Counted from the first letter of the stretch, positions 23,862 through 33,956 are shown. The stretch: 40,544 bases of DNA from Streptomyces roseus (GCF_001044425.1 NZ_LFML01000011.1:1-40544), one strand, 5' to 3'. A program made the numbers and translations. Notes: a model not told the origin generated them from the letters alone.

Positions 23862-24439
23862 TTGATCTGGTTCATGACCCAGTGGTAGGTGCTCGCGTCG
23901 ACGGCCGGGATCATCGTGGAGTGGTGCCGGCCGCCGCTCGTGACCGTGACCTGGATGTAGCCGGTGGTGGTCTTCTCCTTCATGAGGAGGAAGAGCAGAC
24001 CGAGCAGGCAGAACAGGAAGAAGATGACGGCGAGCACGATGGCGTGCGCCGGGATCTTCGTCTCCGTGCGGGAGAGGTCCGAGGCGTTCCACATGGCGCC
24101 CCGCAGCGGCATCGGGCCCGAGGGGGTCATGATCTGGTCCCCGGCGATGGTGATGTCGCCGAGGGCGAACCCGGACCCGCCGCCGAACGCCTGGGGCTGC
24201 CCGGGCGGCATGATCGGGGGCTGCCCGGGGGCGGGGATTCCGGCGCCGCCCATGGTCGGCTGGTATCCGGGCGCGGGCGGGGTGTCCTGGGGGTATCCGT
24301 ACCCCGGCGCGGGCGGCTGGGCCGGGTACCCGTACCCGGGGGTCCCCGGCGTCGCCGGATACCCCTGGGGATAGCCATAACCGGGGCCGCCCGGGGCCCC
24401 GTTGTCACCTGAGTACGGATTCGGCTGCTGCTCGCTCAT
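23837..24439 (-). CDS. Gly/Pro/Tyr-rich single-pass membrane protein
   Basis: A 200-residue protein. Residues 1-90 are a low-complexity cytoplasmic region with repeated GYGYP units and PPGQPQ. A short domain (FALGDITIAGDQIMTPSGPMPLRGAMWNASD) precedes one membrane helix at about 133-153 (AIVLAVIFFLFCLLGLLFLLM) and a C-terminal part with TTGYIQVTVTSGGRHHST. Such architectures are common in actinobacteria without a known role. Its ATG overlaps the stop of the extended SdhB (ATGA, 24436-24439), and its 3' end overlaps the DUF4132 gene. Confidence 0.85.
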   Translation of the reverse strand: MSEQQPNPYSGDNGAPGGPGYGYPQGYPATPGTPGYGYPAQPPAPGYGYPQDTPPAPGYQPTMGGAGIPAPGQPPIMPPGQPQAFGGGSGFALGDITIAGDQIMTPSGPMPLRGAMWNASDLSRTETKIPAHAIVLAVIFFLFCLLGLLFLLMKEKTTTGYIQVTVTSGGRHHSTMIPAVDASTYHWVMNQINYARSLSI

Positions 24440-25407
24440 GCGCTCGATCTTTCCACAGCGAACCCCGGCCGAGTACCCCCGCCCATTCGCCTTCGGGCTC
24501 GGCCTGCGCGGCCTGCGTGCAGGGGGCTGCGCCGGCGGTCGGCGATCACGGAAGGCGCGTGCTCACCCGAACGGGCGAGGGCCCCGCCCCGGAATACGCA
24601 TTCCGGGGCGGGGCCCTCGTACCGGCGACCGCGGAGCGGGCAGAAGCGGCGCGTGATCAGGGCGCGCTTGACTTCCTGGATCGCCTTCGTGACCTCGATG
24701 CCGCGGGGGCACGCGTCGGTGCAGTTGAAGGTCGTGCGGCAGCGCCACACGCCGTCCTTGTCGTTCAGGATCTCCAGCCGCTGCTCGCCGGCCTCGTCGC
24801 GCGAGTCGAAGATGAAGCGGTGCGCGTTGACGATCGCCGCCGGGCCGAAGTACTGCCCGTCGTTCCAGAACACCGGGCACGAGGACGTGCACGCGGCGCA
24901 CAGGATGCACTTGGTGGTGTCGTCGAACCGCTCGCGGTCCTCGGCCGACTGCAGGCGCTCACGCGTCGGCTCGTTCCCCTTGGTGACGAGGAACGGCATG
25001 ACGTCGCGGTACGCCTGGAAGAAGGGCTCCATGTCGACGACGAGGTCCTTCATCACCGTGAGGCCCTTGATGGCCTCGACGGTGATCGGCTTCTCCGGGT
25101 TGATGTCCTTGATCAGCGTCTTGCAGGCGAGCCTGTTCTTGCCGTTGATCCGCATCGCGTCGGAGCCGCAGATGCCGTGCGCGCACGACCGGCGGAAGGT
25201 CAGCGTGCCGTCGAGGTCCCACTTGATCTTGTGGAGACCGTCGAGCACGCGCTCCTTCGGGTCGATCTCGATCTGGAAGTCCTGCCACTGCGCCTCGTCC
25301 GAGATCTCGGGGTTGAAGCGGCGGATCCGGAACGTGACCGTGATGTACGGGGAGGCCGCTGCCGCCTCTTCCATCTTGTCCGTCTTGGACAGGGTCGGGG
25401 TAGCCAT
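24436..25407 (-). CDS. sdhB: Succinate dehydrogenase iron-sulfur subunit with abnormal C-terminal extension
   Basis: A 323-residue protein; residues 1-255 are a normal SdhB that passes electrons from FAD to quinone. Cysteines C75, C80, C95 (with D83) form the 2Fe-2S site, C167-x2-C-x2-C173-x3-C177 and C223, C229, C233 bind the 4Fe-4S and 3Fe-4S clusters. Streptomyces SdhB normally ends just after KRALITRRF. Here the next codon is TGC (24642-24640) instead of the expected TGA, and reading continues 68 codons through a perfect 20-bp hairpin to a TGA at 24436. The tail is Arg/Gly-rich and looks like translated non-coding DNA. A sequencing error is possible. Confidence 0.93.
   Translation of the reverse strand: MATPTLSKTDKMEEAAAASPYITVTFRIRRFNPEISDEAQWQDFQIEIDPKERVLDGLHKIKWDLDGTLTFRRSCAHGICGSDAMRINGKNRLACKTLIKDINPEKPITVEAIKGLTVMKDLVVDMEPFFQAYRDVMPFLVTKGNEPTRERLQSAEDRERFDDTTKCILCAACTSSCPVFWNDGQYFGPAAIVNAHRFIFDSRDEAGEQRLEILNDKDGVWRCRTTFNCTDACPRGIEVTKAIQEVKRALITRRFCPLRGRRYEGPAPECVFRGGALARSGEHAPSVIADRRRSPLHAGRAGRARRRMGGGTRPGFAVERSSA
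24576..24619. terminator. Perfect 20-bp stem hairpin, former sdh operon terminator
   Basis: The arm beginning CGAGGGCCCC (24576-24595) is fully complementary to the arm ending GGGGCCCTCG (24600-24619), with loop ACGC. On the minus strand it starts about 20 bp after the expected end of sdhB and before the next gene, the place for a terminator. In this sequence it lies inside the extended sdhB reading frame. Confidence 0.85.
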
Positions 25408-27161
25408 CAGTACTTACGCTCCATCGGCTGGTAGCGGGTCGTCACGACCGGCTTGTAGTCGAGCCGGACCGAGTCCGAGCCATCGGCTCCGACCTCGCGG
25501 TACGCCATGGTGTGGCGCATGAAGTTGACGTCGTCGCGGTTCGGGTAGTCCTCGCGGTAGTGACCGCCGCGGGACTCCTTGCGCGCGAGCGCGGACACGG
25601 CCATGACCTCGGCCAGGTCGAGCAGGTTGCCCAGCTCGATGGCCTCCAGCAGGTCCGTGTTGAAGCGCTTGCCCTTGTCCTGGACGGACACGTTCTTGTA
25701 GCGCTCGCGCAGCTCCGCGATCTTCTCGACCGCGGTCTTGATGGTCTGCTCCGTACGGAAGACCATCACGCAGGCGTCCATCGTCTCCTGGAGCTCCAGG
25801 CGCAGGTCGGCGACCCGCTCCTTGCCCGTGGAGTTGCGCAGGTGCTCGACGAGGTCGACGACCTGCTGCGCCGGGTTCTCGGGGAGCTCGACGTAGTCGT
25901 TCTCCTGCGCGTACTTGGCCGCGGCGATGCCCGAGCGCTTGCCGAACACGTTGATGTCCAGCAGCGAGTTGGTGCCGAGGCGGTTGGCGCCGTGCACGGA
26001 GACGCAGGCGACCTCGCCGGCCGCGTACAGGCCCGGGACGACGGTGGTGTTGTCCGCCAGGACCTCACCCTCGACGTTCGTCGGGATGCCGCCCATGGCG
26101 TAGTGCGCGGTGGGCTGGATCGGGATCGGGTCCGTGTACGGCTCGATGCCCAGGTACGTGCGCGCGAACTCGGTGATGTCCGGGAGCTTCGCGTCGAGCT
26201 GCTCCGGCGGCAGGTGCGTCAGGTCCAGGTACACGTGGTCACCGGCCGGACCGCAGCCGCGGCCCTCGCGGATCTCGGTGTAGATGGAGCGCGAGACGAC
26301 GTCACGGGACGCGAGGTCCTTCATGACCGGCGCGTACTTCTCCATGAAGCGCTCGCCGTCCTTGTTGCGGAGGATGCCGCCCTCACCGCGGGCGCCCTCC
26401 GTCAGCAGGATGCCCATGCGCCAGATGCCCGTCGGGTGGAACTGGAAGAACTCCATGTCCTCCAGCGGCAGGCCGCGGCGGTAGCAGGCCGCCTGGCCGT
26501 CACCCGTGAGGGTGTGCGCGTTGGAGGTCACCTTGAAGAACTTGCCGGTGCCGCCCGAGGCGTAGATCACGGACTTCGCCTGGAAGACGTGGATCTCGCC
26601 GGTGGCGAGCTCGTACGCGACCACACCGGCCGACTTCTTGACGCCGTCCTCCTCCACCAGGAGCTGGTCCAGGACGTAGAACTCGTTGAAGAACTCCACG
26701 CCCTCCTTGACGCAGTTCTGGTAGAGCGTCTGGAGGATCATGTGACCGGTGCGGTCCGCGGCGTAGCAGGACCGGCGGACCGGCGCCTCGCCGTGGTTGC
26801 GCGAGTGGCCGCCGAAGCGGCGCTGGTCGATGGTGCCGTCCGGGGTGCGGTTGAACGGCAGGCCCATCTTCTCCAGGTCGAGGACCGCGTCGATGGCCTC
26901 CTTCGCCAGGATCTCGGCGGCGTCCTGGTCGACCAGGTAGTCACCGCCCTTGACCGTGTCGAAGGTGTGCCACTCCCAGTTGTCCTCCTCCACGTTCGCC
27001 AGCGCGGCGGCCATGCCGCCCTGCGCGGCGCCCGTGTGGGAGCGGGTGGGGTAGAGCTTCGTCAGCACGGCGGTGCGGCTGCGCTTCGTCGACTCGATGG
27101 CGGCGCGCATGCCTGCGCCACCTGCGCCGACGATGACGGTGTCGTACTTGTGGATCTTCAT
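25407..27161 (-). CDS. sdhA: Succinate dehydrogenase flavoprotein subunit
   Basis: A 584-residue FAD enzyme oxidising succinate to fumarate. DTVIVGAGGAGMRAA (7-21) binds FAD, and H42 in TRSHTGAAQGGM is the covalent FAD attachment site. FQFHPTGIW, LLTEGARGEGG and HGANRLGTNSLLD are active-site and FAD-binding signatures. The C-terminus ends YQPMERKY. ATG 27159-27161 follows sdhD by 23 bp; its TGA shares one base with the sdhB ATG (TGATG), showing coupling. Length is normal for actinobacterial SdhA. Confidence 0.97.
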   Translation of the reverse strand: MKIHKYDTVIVGAGGAGMRAAIESTKRSRTAVLTKLYPTRSHTGAAQGGMAAALANVEEDNWEWHTFDTVKGGDYLVDQDAAEILAKEAIDAVLDLEKMGLPFNRTPDGTIDQRRFGGHSRNHGEAPVRRSCYAADRTGHMILQTLYQNCVKEGVEFFNEFYVLDQLLVEEDGVKKSAGVVAYELATGEIHVFQAKSVIYASGGTGKFFKVTSNAHTLTGDGQAACYRRGLPLEDMEFFQFHPTGIWRMGILLTEGARGEGGILRNKDGERFMEKYAPVMKDLASRDVVSRSIYTEIREGRGCGPAGDHVYLDLTHLPPEQLDAKLPDITEFARTYLGIEPYTDPIPIQPTAHYAMGGIPTNVEGEVLADNTTVVPGLYAAGEVACVSVHGANRLGTNSLLDINVFGKRSGIAAAKYAQENDYVELPENPAQQVVDLVEHLRNSTGKERVADLRLELQETMDACVMVFRTEQTIKTAVEKIAELRERYKNVSVQDKGKRFNTDLLEAIELGNLLDLAEVMAVSALARKESRGGHYREDYPNRDDVNFMRHTMAYREVGADGSDSVRLDYKPVVTTRYQPMERKY

Positions 27162-27184
27162 CTTTTTCGCCTCAGCCCCGTTGC

Positions 27185-27667
27185 CTAGCGGATGTTCGGG
27201 TCGAAGGTGAAGATCACCAGCGTGCCCAGAAGGATGGTGAACACCGTGGCGGTGTAGAGCAGGCCCTTCAGCCACAGCCGCGTGTTGGCGCGCTCCGCGT
27301 AGTCGTTGATGACGGTACGCAGACCGTTGGCGCCGTGCAGCATGGCCAGCCACAGCATCAGCAGGTCCCAGACCTGCCAGAACGGGGACGCCCAGCGGCC
27401 GGCCACGAAGGCGAAGCCGATCTTGGAGACGCCGCCGTCCAGCACCAGCTGGATCAGGAGGTGGCCGATGACGAGGACGACGAGCACGATGCCCGAGAGG
27501 CGCATGAACAGCCAGGCGGCCATCTCGAAGTTGCCGCGGGTCGAGCGCGGGGTCCTGCCCGTGCGCTTGCGCGGGGCCTCGATGTACGGCGCCGGGTTGT
27601 CGACGTCGTAGAGGCTTACGCCCTCCACGTCGCCGATGGCCTTGGCGGAAGAAGTGTCAGAAGACAT
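27185..27667 (-). CDS. sdhD: Succinate dehydrogenase membrane anchor subunit
   Basis: A 160-residue protein with three membrane helices after a hydrophilic 48-residue N-terminus. NFEMAAWLFMRLSGIVLVVLVIGHLL and LWLAMLHGANGLRTVINDYAER carry the residues expected near haem and quinone. It starts 5 bp after sdhC and precedes sdhA by 23 bp. It anchors SdhAB to the cytoplasmic membrane together with SdhC. Confidence 0.93.
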   Translation of the reverse strand: MSSDTSSAKAIGDVEGVSLYDVDNPAPYIEAPRKRTGRTPRSTRGNFEMAAWLFMRLSGIVLVVLVIGHLLIQLVLDGGVSKIGFAFVAGRWASPFWQVWDLLMLWLAMLHGANGLRTVINDYAERANTRLWLKGLLYTATVFTILLGTLVIFTFDPNIR

Positions 27668-27672
27668 GAGTG

Positions 27673-28053
27673 TCACTTCCCGAACAGTTCGGCAGCTGCG
27701 TGGCCCAGGACGGGGTACAGGGCCCCGATCATCAGGATGATCCAGACGATCACGACGCCCCAGAGCATCTGCTTCTGGAGACGGGGGCCCTTGGACCAGA
27801 AGTCCACGGCGATCACACGGAGACCGTTCAGCGCGTGGAACAGGATGGCGGCGACGAGGCCGTACTCCAGCAGCGCGACGATCGGAGTCTTGTAGGTAGC
27901 CACGACATCGTCGTACGCCTCGGGGGAGACGCGGACGAGAGCGGTGTCGAGGACGTGTACGAACAGGAAGAAGAAGATGAGGACGCCGGTGACTCGATGA
28001 GCCACCCAGGACCACATTCCTTCCCGGCCGCGGTACAACGTTCCAGCCGGCAC
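27673..28053 (-). CDS. sdhC: Succinate dehydrogenase cytochrome b556 subunit
   Basis: A 126-residue three-helix protein. MWSWVAHRVTGVLIFFFLFVH matches the SdhC signature S-x2-H-R-x-T-G, and HALNGLRVIAVDFW holds the probable haem-ligand histidine. GTG 28051-28053 has GGAGGG six bases upstream. It is the first gene of the operon sdhCDAB. Confidence 0.94.
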   Translation of the reverse strand: MPAGTLYRGREGMWSWVAHRVTGVLIFFFLFVHVLDTALVRVSPEAYDDVVATYKTPIVALLEYGLVAAILFHALNGLRVIAVDFWSKGPRLQKQMLWGVVIVWIILMIGALYPVLGHAAAELFGK

Positions 28054-28092
28054 GGAAAACCCTCCGGAAGCGGGGCGGGGGCCAGCCGGCTT

Positions 28093-28159
28093 CTTTGTCG
28101 GTCGGGCCCGGCCGGGTACGGTCCTCCGGCCCCGGACATCGTAGCGACGCTTTGTCGGT
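28093..28159 (-). promoter_or_regulatory. sdh operon promoter region with 10-bp direct repeat
   Basis: On the minus strand TACGAT (28143-28138) is a good -10 candidate, giving a leader of about 75 nt; the -35 is weak (CAAGGG region). CTTTGTCGGT occurs on the plus strand at 28093-28102 and 28150-28159, flanking the -10, 57 bp apart. The repeats could bind an activator or repressor. No Rex-type TGTGAAC-N-TTCACA site was seen. Confidence 0.45.
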
Positions 28160-28205
28160 TCCCTTGCGCCGGGTCCATCGGTGTGATCAAACAGGCACGG
28201 ACGGA

Positions 28206-28811
28206 CTATCCCACAGGGGCGAATAGCCCTGAATCCTCGGCGTTTACCCCGTCCTGGGAGGTCAGCCAGTGTGTCAGGTCGGCGAGCCGCACCTGGGCGA
28301 GGCGGCGCAGCTCGTCCGCCGAGATCGACCGCTCCTCGTCGGCCTCCAGCTCCATCCGCCGCCGGATCGCGGCGAGGAGCTGGTCCGCCTGCTCCTCCGG
28401 CGGGTGTCCGTCCAGGCAGATGACGAAGACGTGGCCGAAGTTGCGCTCGTACTCGGCGTGCGCGGCGTCCAGCGCCAGGAGCGCGGCGTAGGGGGCCCCG
28501 TGGTCCAGCTCCACCGGGACCTCCGAGGCCAGCGCCTCGCTGAGGTCCGCCTGGGAGAGGTCGTACGAGGCCTCGTCGGCGGCGGCCAGCAGCGCGCCCG
28601 GATCCGGGTACGGTCGGTGGGCGGCCACCCGCTGCGCCCAGCGCCGGCTCCCGCAGCAGTGCAGCAGCACGGCCGCGGCGGCCTCGGGGGAGAGGGCGTT
28701 GAACCGCGCCAGTCCCGAGCCGGCGGAGGGATCGGAGCAGCCGCGGGCCTGTGCCGGAAGGTGGCTGGACAGCGGGGGGCTCCTCGGGGCGCGGCTTGGG
28801 TGTACCGCCAC
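28206..28811 (-). CDS. uraD: OHCU decarboxylase family protein
   Basis: A protein of about 200 residues matching 2-oxo-4-hydroxy-4-carboxy-5-ureidoimidazoline decarboxylase, which produces S-allantoin in urate breakdown. FNALSPEAAAAVLLHCCGSRRWAQRVAAHRPY and YERNFGHVFVICLDGHPPEEQADQLLAAIRRRM, then RRLAQVRL, are family features. No other purine-catabolism gene lies nearby, so its pathway role is by family only. The start is uncertain: GTG 28809-28811 lacks a ribosome site, and the conserved part begins about 30 codons later. Confidence 0.8.
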   Translation of the reverse strand: MAVHPSRAPRSPPLSSHLPAQARGCSDPSAGSGLARFNALSPEAAAAVLLHCCGSRRWAQRVAAHRPYPDPGALLAAADEASYDLSQADLSEALASEVPVELDHGAPYAALLALDAAHAEYERNFGHVFVICLDGHPPEEQADQLLAAIRRRMELEADEERSISADELRRLAQVRLADLTHWLTSQDGVNAEDSGLFAPVG

Positions 28812-29136
28812 GCTAGCGACGCGGGGCCGGGTGTGTCGTACCGATCCGAGGTTTTCACCCGGAAGTGAGCCGAAAGGATGACGGGCGTGGCGCGGGAACG
28901 GCCCGGTGGGGACCCGACGGGGGAAGAGGAAGACGACCGAGGCCGCCACCCCCCACAGGAGAGGCCCCGGTCGCCGTCCGTACGGACTCGTGCGACAAGC
29001 CCGTACCCCTGTCAGCGCCGCGAGTGCGTTTTGTGTCACACCCCGCTTCGCGCACGATTGGTTGCTCCCCGTACAACTCGTGGACGAAGGTACTTGAAAG
29101 CCGTAACGTGCTGATTTGCGCCACAGGTACAGGACA
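28812..29136. other. Gene-free divergent region between uraD and the sigma-factor gene
   Basis: These 325 bp must hold promoters for both divergent genes. TGTGTCACA (29032-29040) is a perfect short palindrome. TTGAAA (29094-29099) is a -35-like hexamer without a matching -10. Short frames through here are Arg/Pro-rich and look non-coding. Confidence 0.5.
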
Positions 29137-29898
29137 GTGAAACGGTTGGGGACTTTGCTGGGGGACGACGCGGAGCTGACCGCCGCGGTGCTCGCGGCAC
29201 AGGGCGGCGACGAGAGTGCGTTCCGGTCTGTGTACCGCGCCGTGCACCCGCGCCTGCTCGGATACGTACGCACGCTCGTCGGAGACGGCGACGCGGAGGA
29301 CGTGACCTCCGAGGCATGGCTGCAGATCGCCCGCGACCTCGACTCCTTCACCGGCGACGCCGACCGCTTCCGCGGCTGGGCCGCCCGCATCGGGCGCAAC
29401 CGTGCGCTGGATCACATCCGCATGCGCGGACGCCGTCCCGCCATCGGCGGCGACGAGACCGAGCTGACCACCCGCGCCGCCGACAGCGACACCGCCGGCG
29501 AGGCGATGGAGGCACTGTCGACCGGCCGGACCATGGCGCTGATCGCGCAGCTTCCGCAGGACCAGGCCGAGGCCGTGGTGCTCCGCGTCGTCGTCGGTCT
29601 CGACGCGAAGACCGCGGCCGAGACCCTCGGCAAGCGGCCCGGGGCCGTGCGCACCGCGGCCCATCGCGGCCTGAAGAAACTGGCGGAGCTGCTCTGCGCG
29701 GAGGGCGGGTTCGCGCCGGAGCCGGAAACCGGCTCGGATCCGGCGGGCCCGGTCGGCCATAATGCCGGTGGCCAGGCGAGGGACGGCGGGGGCGGGAGGG
29801 ATCTCGACGCCGTGCCCGCTCAGCGCGGCAGGGGCGGTGGTCTCGTACAGCAAACCGGTGTGACGCATTCACGTTGGCGGACGCAGAAGGACATGTGA
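29137..29898 (+). CDS. ECF-type RNA polymerase sigma factor
   Basis: A 253-residue sigma-70 family protein. Region 2 is at about 27-97 (FRSVYRAVHPRLLGYVRTLVGD, AEDVTSEAWLQIARDL, FRGWAARIGRNRALDHIRMRGR) and region 4 at about 130-185 (IAQLPQDQAEAVVLRVVVGLDAKTAAETLGKRPGAVRTAAHRGLKKL). Regions 1 and 3 are absent, as in ECF sigmas. A disordered Gly-rich tail of about 60 residues follows. GTG 29137 has AGGA upstream; a TTG at 29116 is less likely. TGATG overlap couples it to the next gene, a likely anti-sigma factor. Confidence 0.92.
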   Translation: MKRLGTLLGDDAELTAAVLAAQGGDESAFRSVYRAVHPRLLGYVRTLVGDGDAEDVTSEAWLQIARDLDSFTGDADRFRGWAARIGRNRALDHIRMRGRRPAIGGDETELTTRAADSDTAGEAMEALSTGRTMALIAQLPQDQAEAVVLRVVVGLDAKTAAETLGKRPGAVRTAAHRGLKKLAELLCAEGGFAPEPETGSDPAGPVGHNAGGQARDGGGGRDLDAVPAQRGRGGGLVQQTGVTHSRWRTQKDM

Positions 29899-30959
29899 TG
29901 GCCGACGAGCGCGACAGGTGGCTGGACAAGGCCGCGGCGGAACGAGTGCTGCGCGGCGGCCCGGCCGTACCTGGCGGCGACCCGAGCGCCCGCGAAGCGG
30001 AAGCACGGCTTCGGACCGCCCTCGAACTGCTGGCCGCGCCGCAGCCGGCCACCGGGGCGGAACTGCCCGGCGAGGCCGCCGCGGTGGCCGCCTTCCGCGC
30101 GGCGCGCGCCGGGGCCGGGGCGGTGTCCGGCACGTCCGCACTCTCCGGGGCGCCCGGGACATCCGGTGCGTCCGGGATGTCCGAGCCGGCCGGCGGTGAC
30201 ACCTCCCCCCTCGTGGAACTCGGCAGGATCCTGCCCCTCGCCGCCCCGGCGTCCCCGGCCCGGCGCGGCCGCCCGGTGCGCTTCGGGCTCGTCGCCGCGC
30301 TGGCGAGCGTCGCCGTCGGCGGCCTGGCGGTCGCCGCGGGGGCCGGCCTGCTGGACCGGGGCACGCACGATTCGGCGGGTCCCGTACCGGCGGTCTCCCT
30401 CAGCGCGGACGAGAACCCGACGCCGCCCGGCGGCACCGCGGGCCCGACCCCGGGCCCGCAGCTGCGGCCCACTCCCCTCCGGGGCGCCGACGGCGTGCCG
30501 CCGACCCCGGGTGGCGGGCCGACGCCCGGCGGACCGGACTCCGGCGCGCTGCAGGGATTCGGAACCGGAACGGTGACGGACCCCGACGCCGCGTCCGGCG
30601 GCGGCGCCGACACCCAGGGCCGGGACGGCAAGGCCGCCAAGGACGGCAAGGACGCGCTCGCGGGCGGGACCACCTCGCTGAAGGACGCGGACAAGCAGAC
30701 CCGCCTCAAGGCGGTGGACCTGTGCGAGGCCTACCGGTCGGGGCAGATGACCTCGGACCGCCGCGACAAGCTCTCGAAGCTGGCGAAGGGCCTCGCGCGC
30801 ATCCCGCACTTCTGCGAGGAACTGCTCGACGGGCCGGACAAGGGCACCGGCACGACCATGCCGCGCGGTTCGGGCATCGGGGGCGACGTGTTCAAGGCCC
30901 CGACGCTCGTCCCGGCCAGCCCGGGGATCTCGGCGCCCGCCCGCCTGCCCTCGCGCTGA
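29898..30959 (+). CDS. Single-pass membrane protein, probable anti-sigma factor
   Basis: A 353-residue protein starting at ATG 29898, one base inside the sigma-factor stop (TGATG). The N-terminal ~127 residues are cytoplasmic and helical, with ERDRWLDKAAAERVLRGG at the start. One membrane helix lies at about 129-152, then a long Pro/Gly/Thr-rich extracellular region and a small helical domain with two cysteines (VDLCEAYRSG, HFCEELL). The layout is that of sigma/anti-sigma pairs, though no zinc-binding HxxxCxxC motif is present, so an anti-sigma role is inferred from context. Confidence 0.83.
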   Translation: MADERDRWLDKAAAERVLRGGPAVPGGDPSAREAEARLRTALELLAAPQPATGAELPGEAAAVAAFRAARAGAGAVSGTSALSGAPGTSGASGMSEPAGGDTSPLVELGRILPLAAPASPARRGRPVRFGLVAALASVAVGGLAVAAGAGLLDRGTHDSAGPVPAVSLSADENPTPPGGTAGPTPGPQLRPTPLRGADGVPPTPGGGPTPGGPDSGALQGFGTGTVTDPDAASGGGADTQGRDGKAAKDGKDALAGGTTSLKDADKQTRLKAVDLCEAYRSGQMTSDRRDKLSKLAKGLARIPHFCEELLDGPDKGTGTTMPRGSGIGGDVFKAPTLVPASPGISAPARLPSR

Positions 30960-31000
30960 GCTCCCGAAGGACCCGACGGCGTTTTCCGGCCACCTTTCGG

Positions 31001-31038
31001 GTGGTCCGTACGGGCTCACCGGGAAGGTTCCGGACCAC
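31001..31038 (+). terminator. Weak hairpin after the sigma-factor operon
   Basis: GTGGTCCG (31001-31008) pairs with CGGACCAC (31031-31038) across a 22-base loop, 42 bp after the operon's last stop. It has no T-tract. Confidence 0.3.
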
Positions 31039-31089
31039 GTCATGAACGGGCTGTAACACTTTTCGAACCTGCGGCGCAGTACATATCGA

Positions 31090-31200
31090 GCCGACTGGTC
31101 ATCGGCCGCGCATGAGCCGGGGTTCCCCCCGTACCCCTGGGCTCTGCGCACCCGGCGCGGGCAGGGTTCGTTCCCCCGGCCCTGCCCGCGCCCTTTACTT
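31090..31200 (+). ncRNA. Candidate 6C-type small RNA
   Basis: Three hairpins follow each other in a protein-free gap. Hairpin 1 is GCCGA/TCGGC (31090-31106). Hairpin 2 is GAGCCGGGGT (31114-31123) with ACCCC-TG-GGCTC (31133-31144), its loop TCCCCCCGT holding six C. Hairpin 3 is GGCGCGGGCAGGG (31154-31166) with CCCTGCCCGCGCC (31180-31192), a perfect 13-bp stem with C5 in the loop, followed by CTTTACTT. The actinobacterial 6C RNA has two stem-loops with runs of about six C in the loops and a terminator-like last stem. The promoter and exact 5' end are unresolved. Confidence 0.72.
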
Positions 31201-31282
31201 CACCGACCGGATCACCGGCACCCCCCCCCGCCATCGGGGATCACGCCCAGCCGGCGGGGAGCACGCCCGGCAGGCCCGGGGG

Positions 31283-32155
31283 TCACCAGTAGACGACGAC
31301 CTTGTCGCCGACCTGCACCTGCTCGAAGAGCGATGCCAGCTTCCCCTTGTCCCGGACGTTCACGCAGCCGTGCGAGGCGCCGGCGTAACCGCGGGCCGCG
31401 AAGTCGGCGGAGTAGTGCACCGCCTGGCCCTGGCTGAAGAACATCGCGTACGGCATCGGCGTGTGGTAGATCGTCGACGTCCAGTCCTTGGCCTTCCACT
31501 CCACCTTGAACTGGCCCTCACGGGTCGGAGTGTTCTCGGAGCCGAAGCGGACGTCCATCGTGGAGACGATCTTGCCGTCGATCATCCAGGCGAGCGTGCG
31601 GCTCTCCTTGCTGATGCACATCACGCGGCCCGTCATGCAGCGCGGGTCCGGCGCGTCGACCTCGTTGACGGTCGGCGGGCGCAGTTCGTCGGCGGTGGGC
31701 TTCTTGCTGACGCTCTGGATCTTCTTCCAGGTGGCGTCGTCGACCGCGCCGGAGGCCGTCAGGCCGTTCTTCCCCTGGAAGGCCTTGACCGCGGCGGTCG
31801 TCTTCGAGCCGTAGAACCCGGTCGGCGCGACCGTCATGTACTTGAGCTGCTTCAGGCGTGCCTGGAGCTCGCGGATCTGCTCGCTCTCGTCGCCGTTCGC
31901 CATGATGGCCTTGACGGTCGGCGACGGGGACGCGGACGGCGAGGCCGACTGCGAGGCGGACGGCGAGGGCGAGGCCTCGGCGGGCTTGTTGTCCGCCGAG
32001 GGGGAGGTCTCAGGGGTGGAACCCGCCGCGGACGCGGACGGAACCGTGGAAGCGGAGCCGGCCGGCTCCGTCTTCTGGGGCCCGCAGGCGGTCGCGGCGA
32101 GCGCGACGGCGGTGGCCACCCCGAGCGTGCGGATTATGACTCTCTGGCGAAGCAT
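31283..32155 (-). CDS. L,D-transpeptidase with peptidoglycan-binding domain
   Basis: A 290-residue exported enzyme forming 3-3 cross-links in peptidoglycan. A signal segment ends at AATAC-G with C24, a near-consensus lipobox, so it is probably a lipoprotein. A Ser/Pro/Ala linker (30-80) precedes a peptidoglycan-binding domain ([31 protein letters not shown]) and a YkuD catalytic domain with H247 and S261-H-G-C264 in [14 protein letters not shown]173 and C180 may form a disulfide. It is divergent from the mutase gene. Confidence 0.95.
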   Translation of the reverse strand: MLRQRVIIRTLGVATAVALAATACGPQKTEPAGSASTVPSASAAGSTPETSPSADNKPAEASPSPSASQSASPSASPSPTVKAIMANGDESEQIRELQARLKQLKYMTVAPTGFYGSKTTAAVKAFQGKNGLTASGAVDDATWKKIQSVSKKPTADELRPPTVNEVDAPDPRCMTGRVMCISKESRTLAWMIDGKIVSTMDVRFGSENTPTREGQFKVEWKAKDWTSTIYHTPMPYAMFFSQGQAVHYSADFAARGYAGASHGCVNVRDKGKLASLFEQVQVGDKVVVYW

Positions 32156-32331
32156 TGCAGTCCCCCGATTTCTACGTCGTGTATGTAGGTGATGCCTGGC
32201 GGGCGTGGACAGTTGCAGACGATCCAGGGATGTTGCGCCATTGTGACCAGCGGCCGTCAGAAGACAGCCGGAGCCGCCGCGGGGAGTTGTATCAGCCCCG
32301 AGCCCATCAGCTCCATGGAGGGTTTGGTCAC

Positions 32332-33912
<1,581 letters not shown>

Positions 33913-33956
33913 AATCCCGGCGACGACAGGTGCGTCCCCATGGGACACTCCTGCTC

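Noticed and set aside
28054..28205. Rex redox operator before sdhC
   Set aside because: TGTGATCAAACA is only partly similar to the Rex palindrome and lacks the second arm.
31201..31282. A run of nine C before the transpeptidase stop as a phase-variable tract
   Set aside because: It lies after the gene's end outside any coding region, so slippage would not switch a protein.
32156..32331. Cobalamin riboswitch before the B12-dependent mutase gene
   Set aside because: No GCCACTG-type B12 box or surrounding structure could be found.
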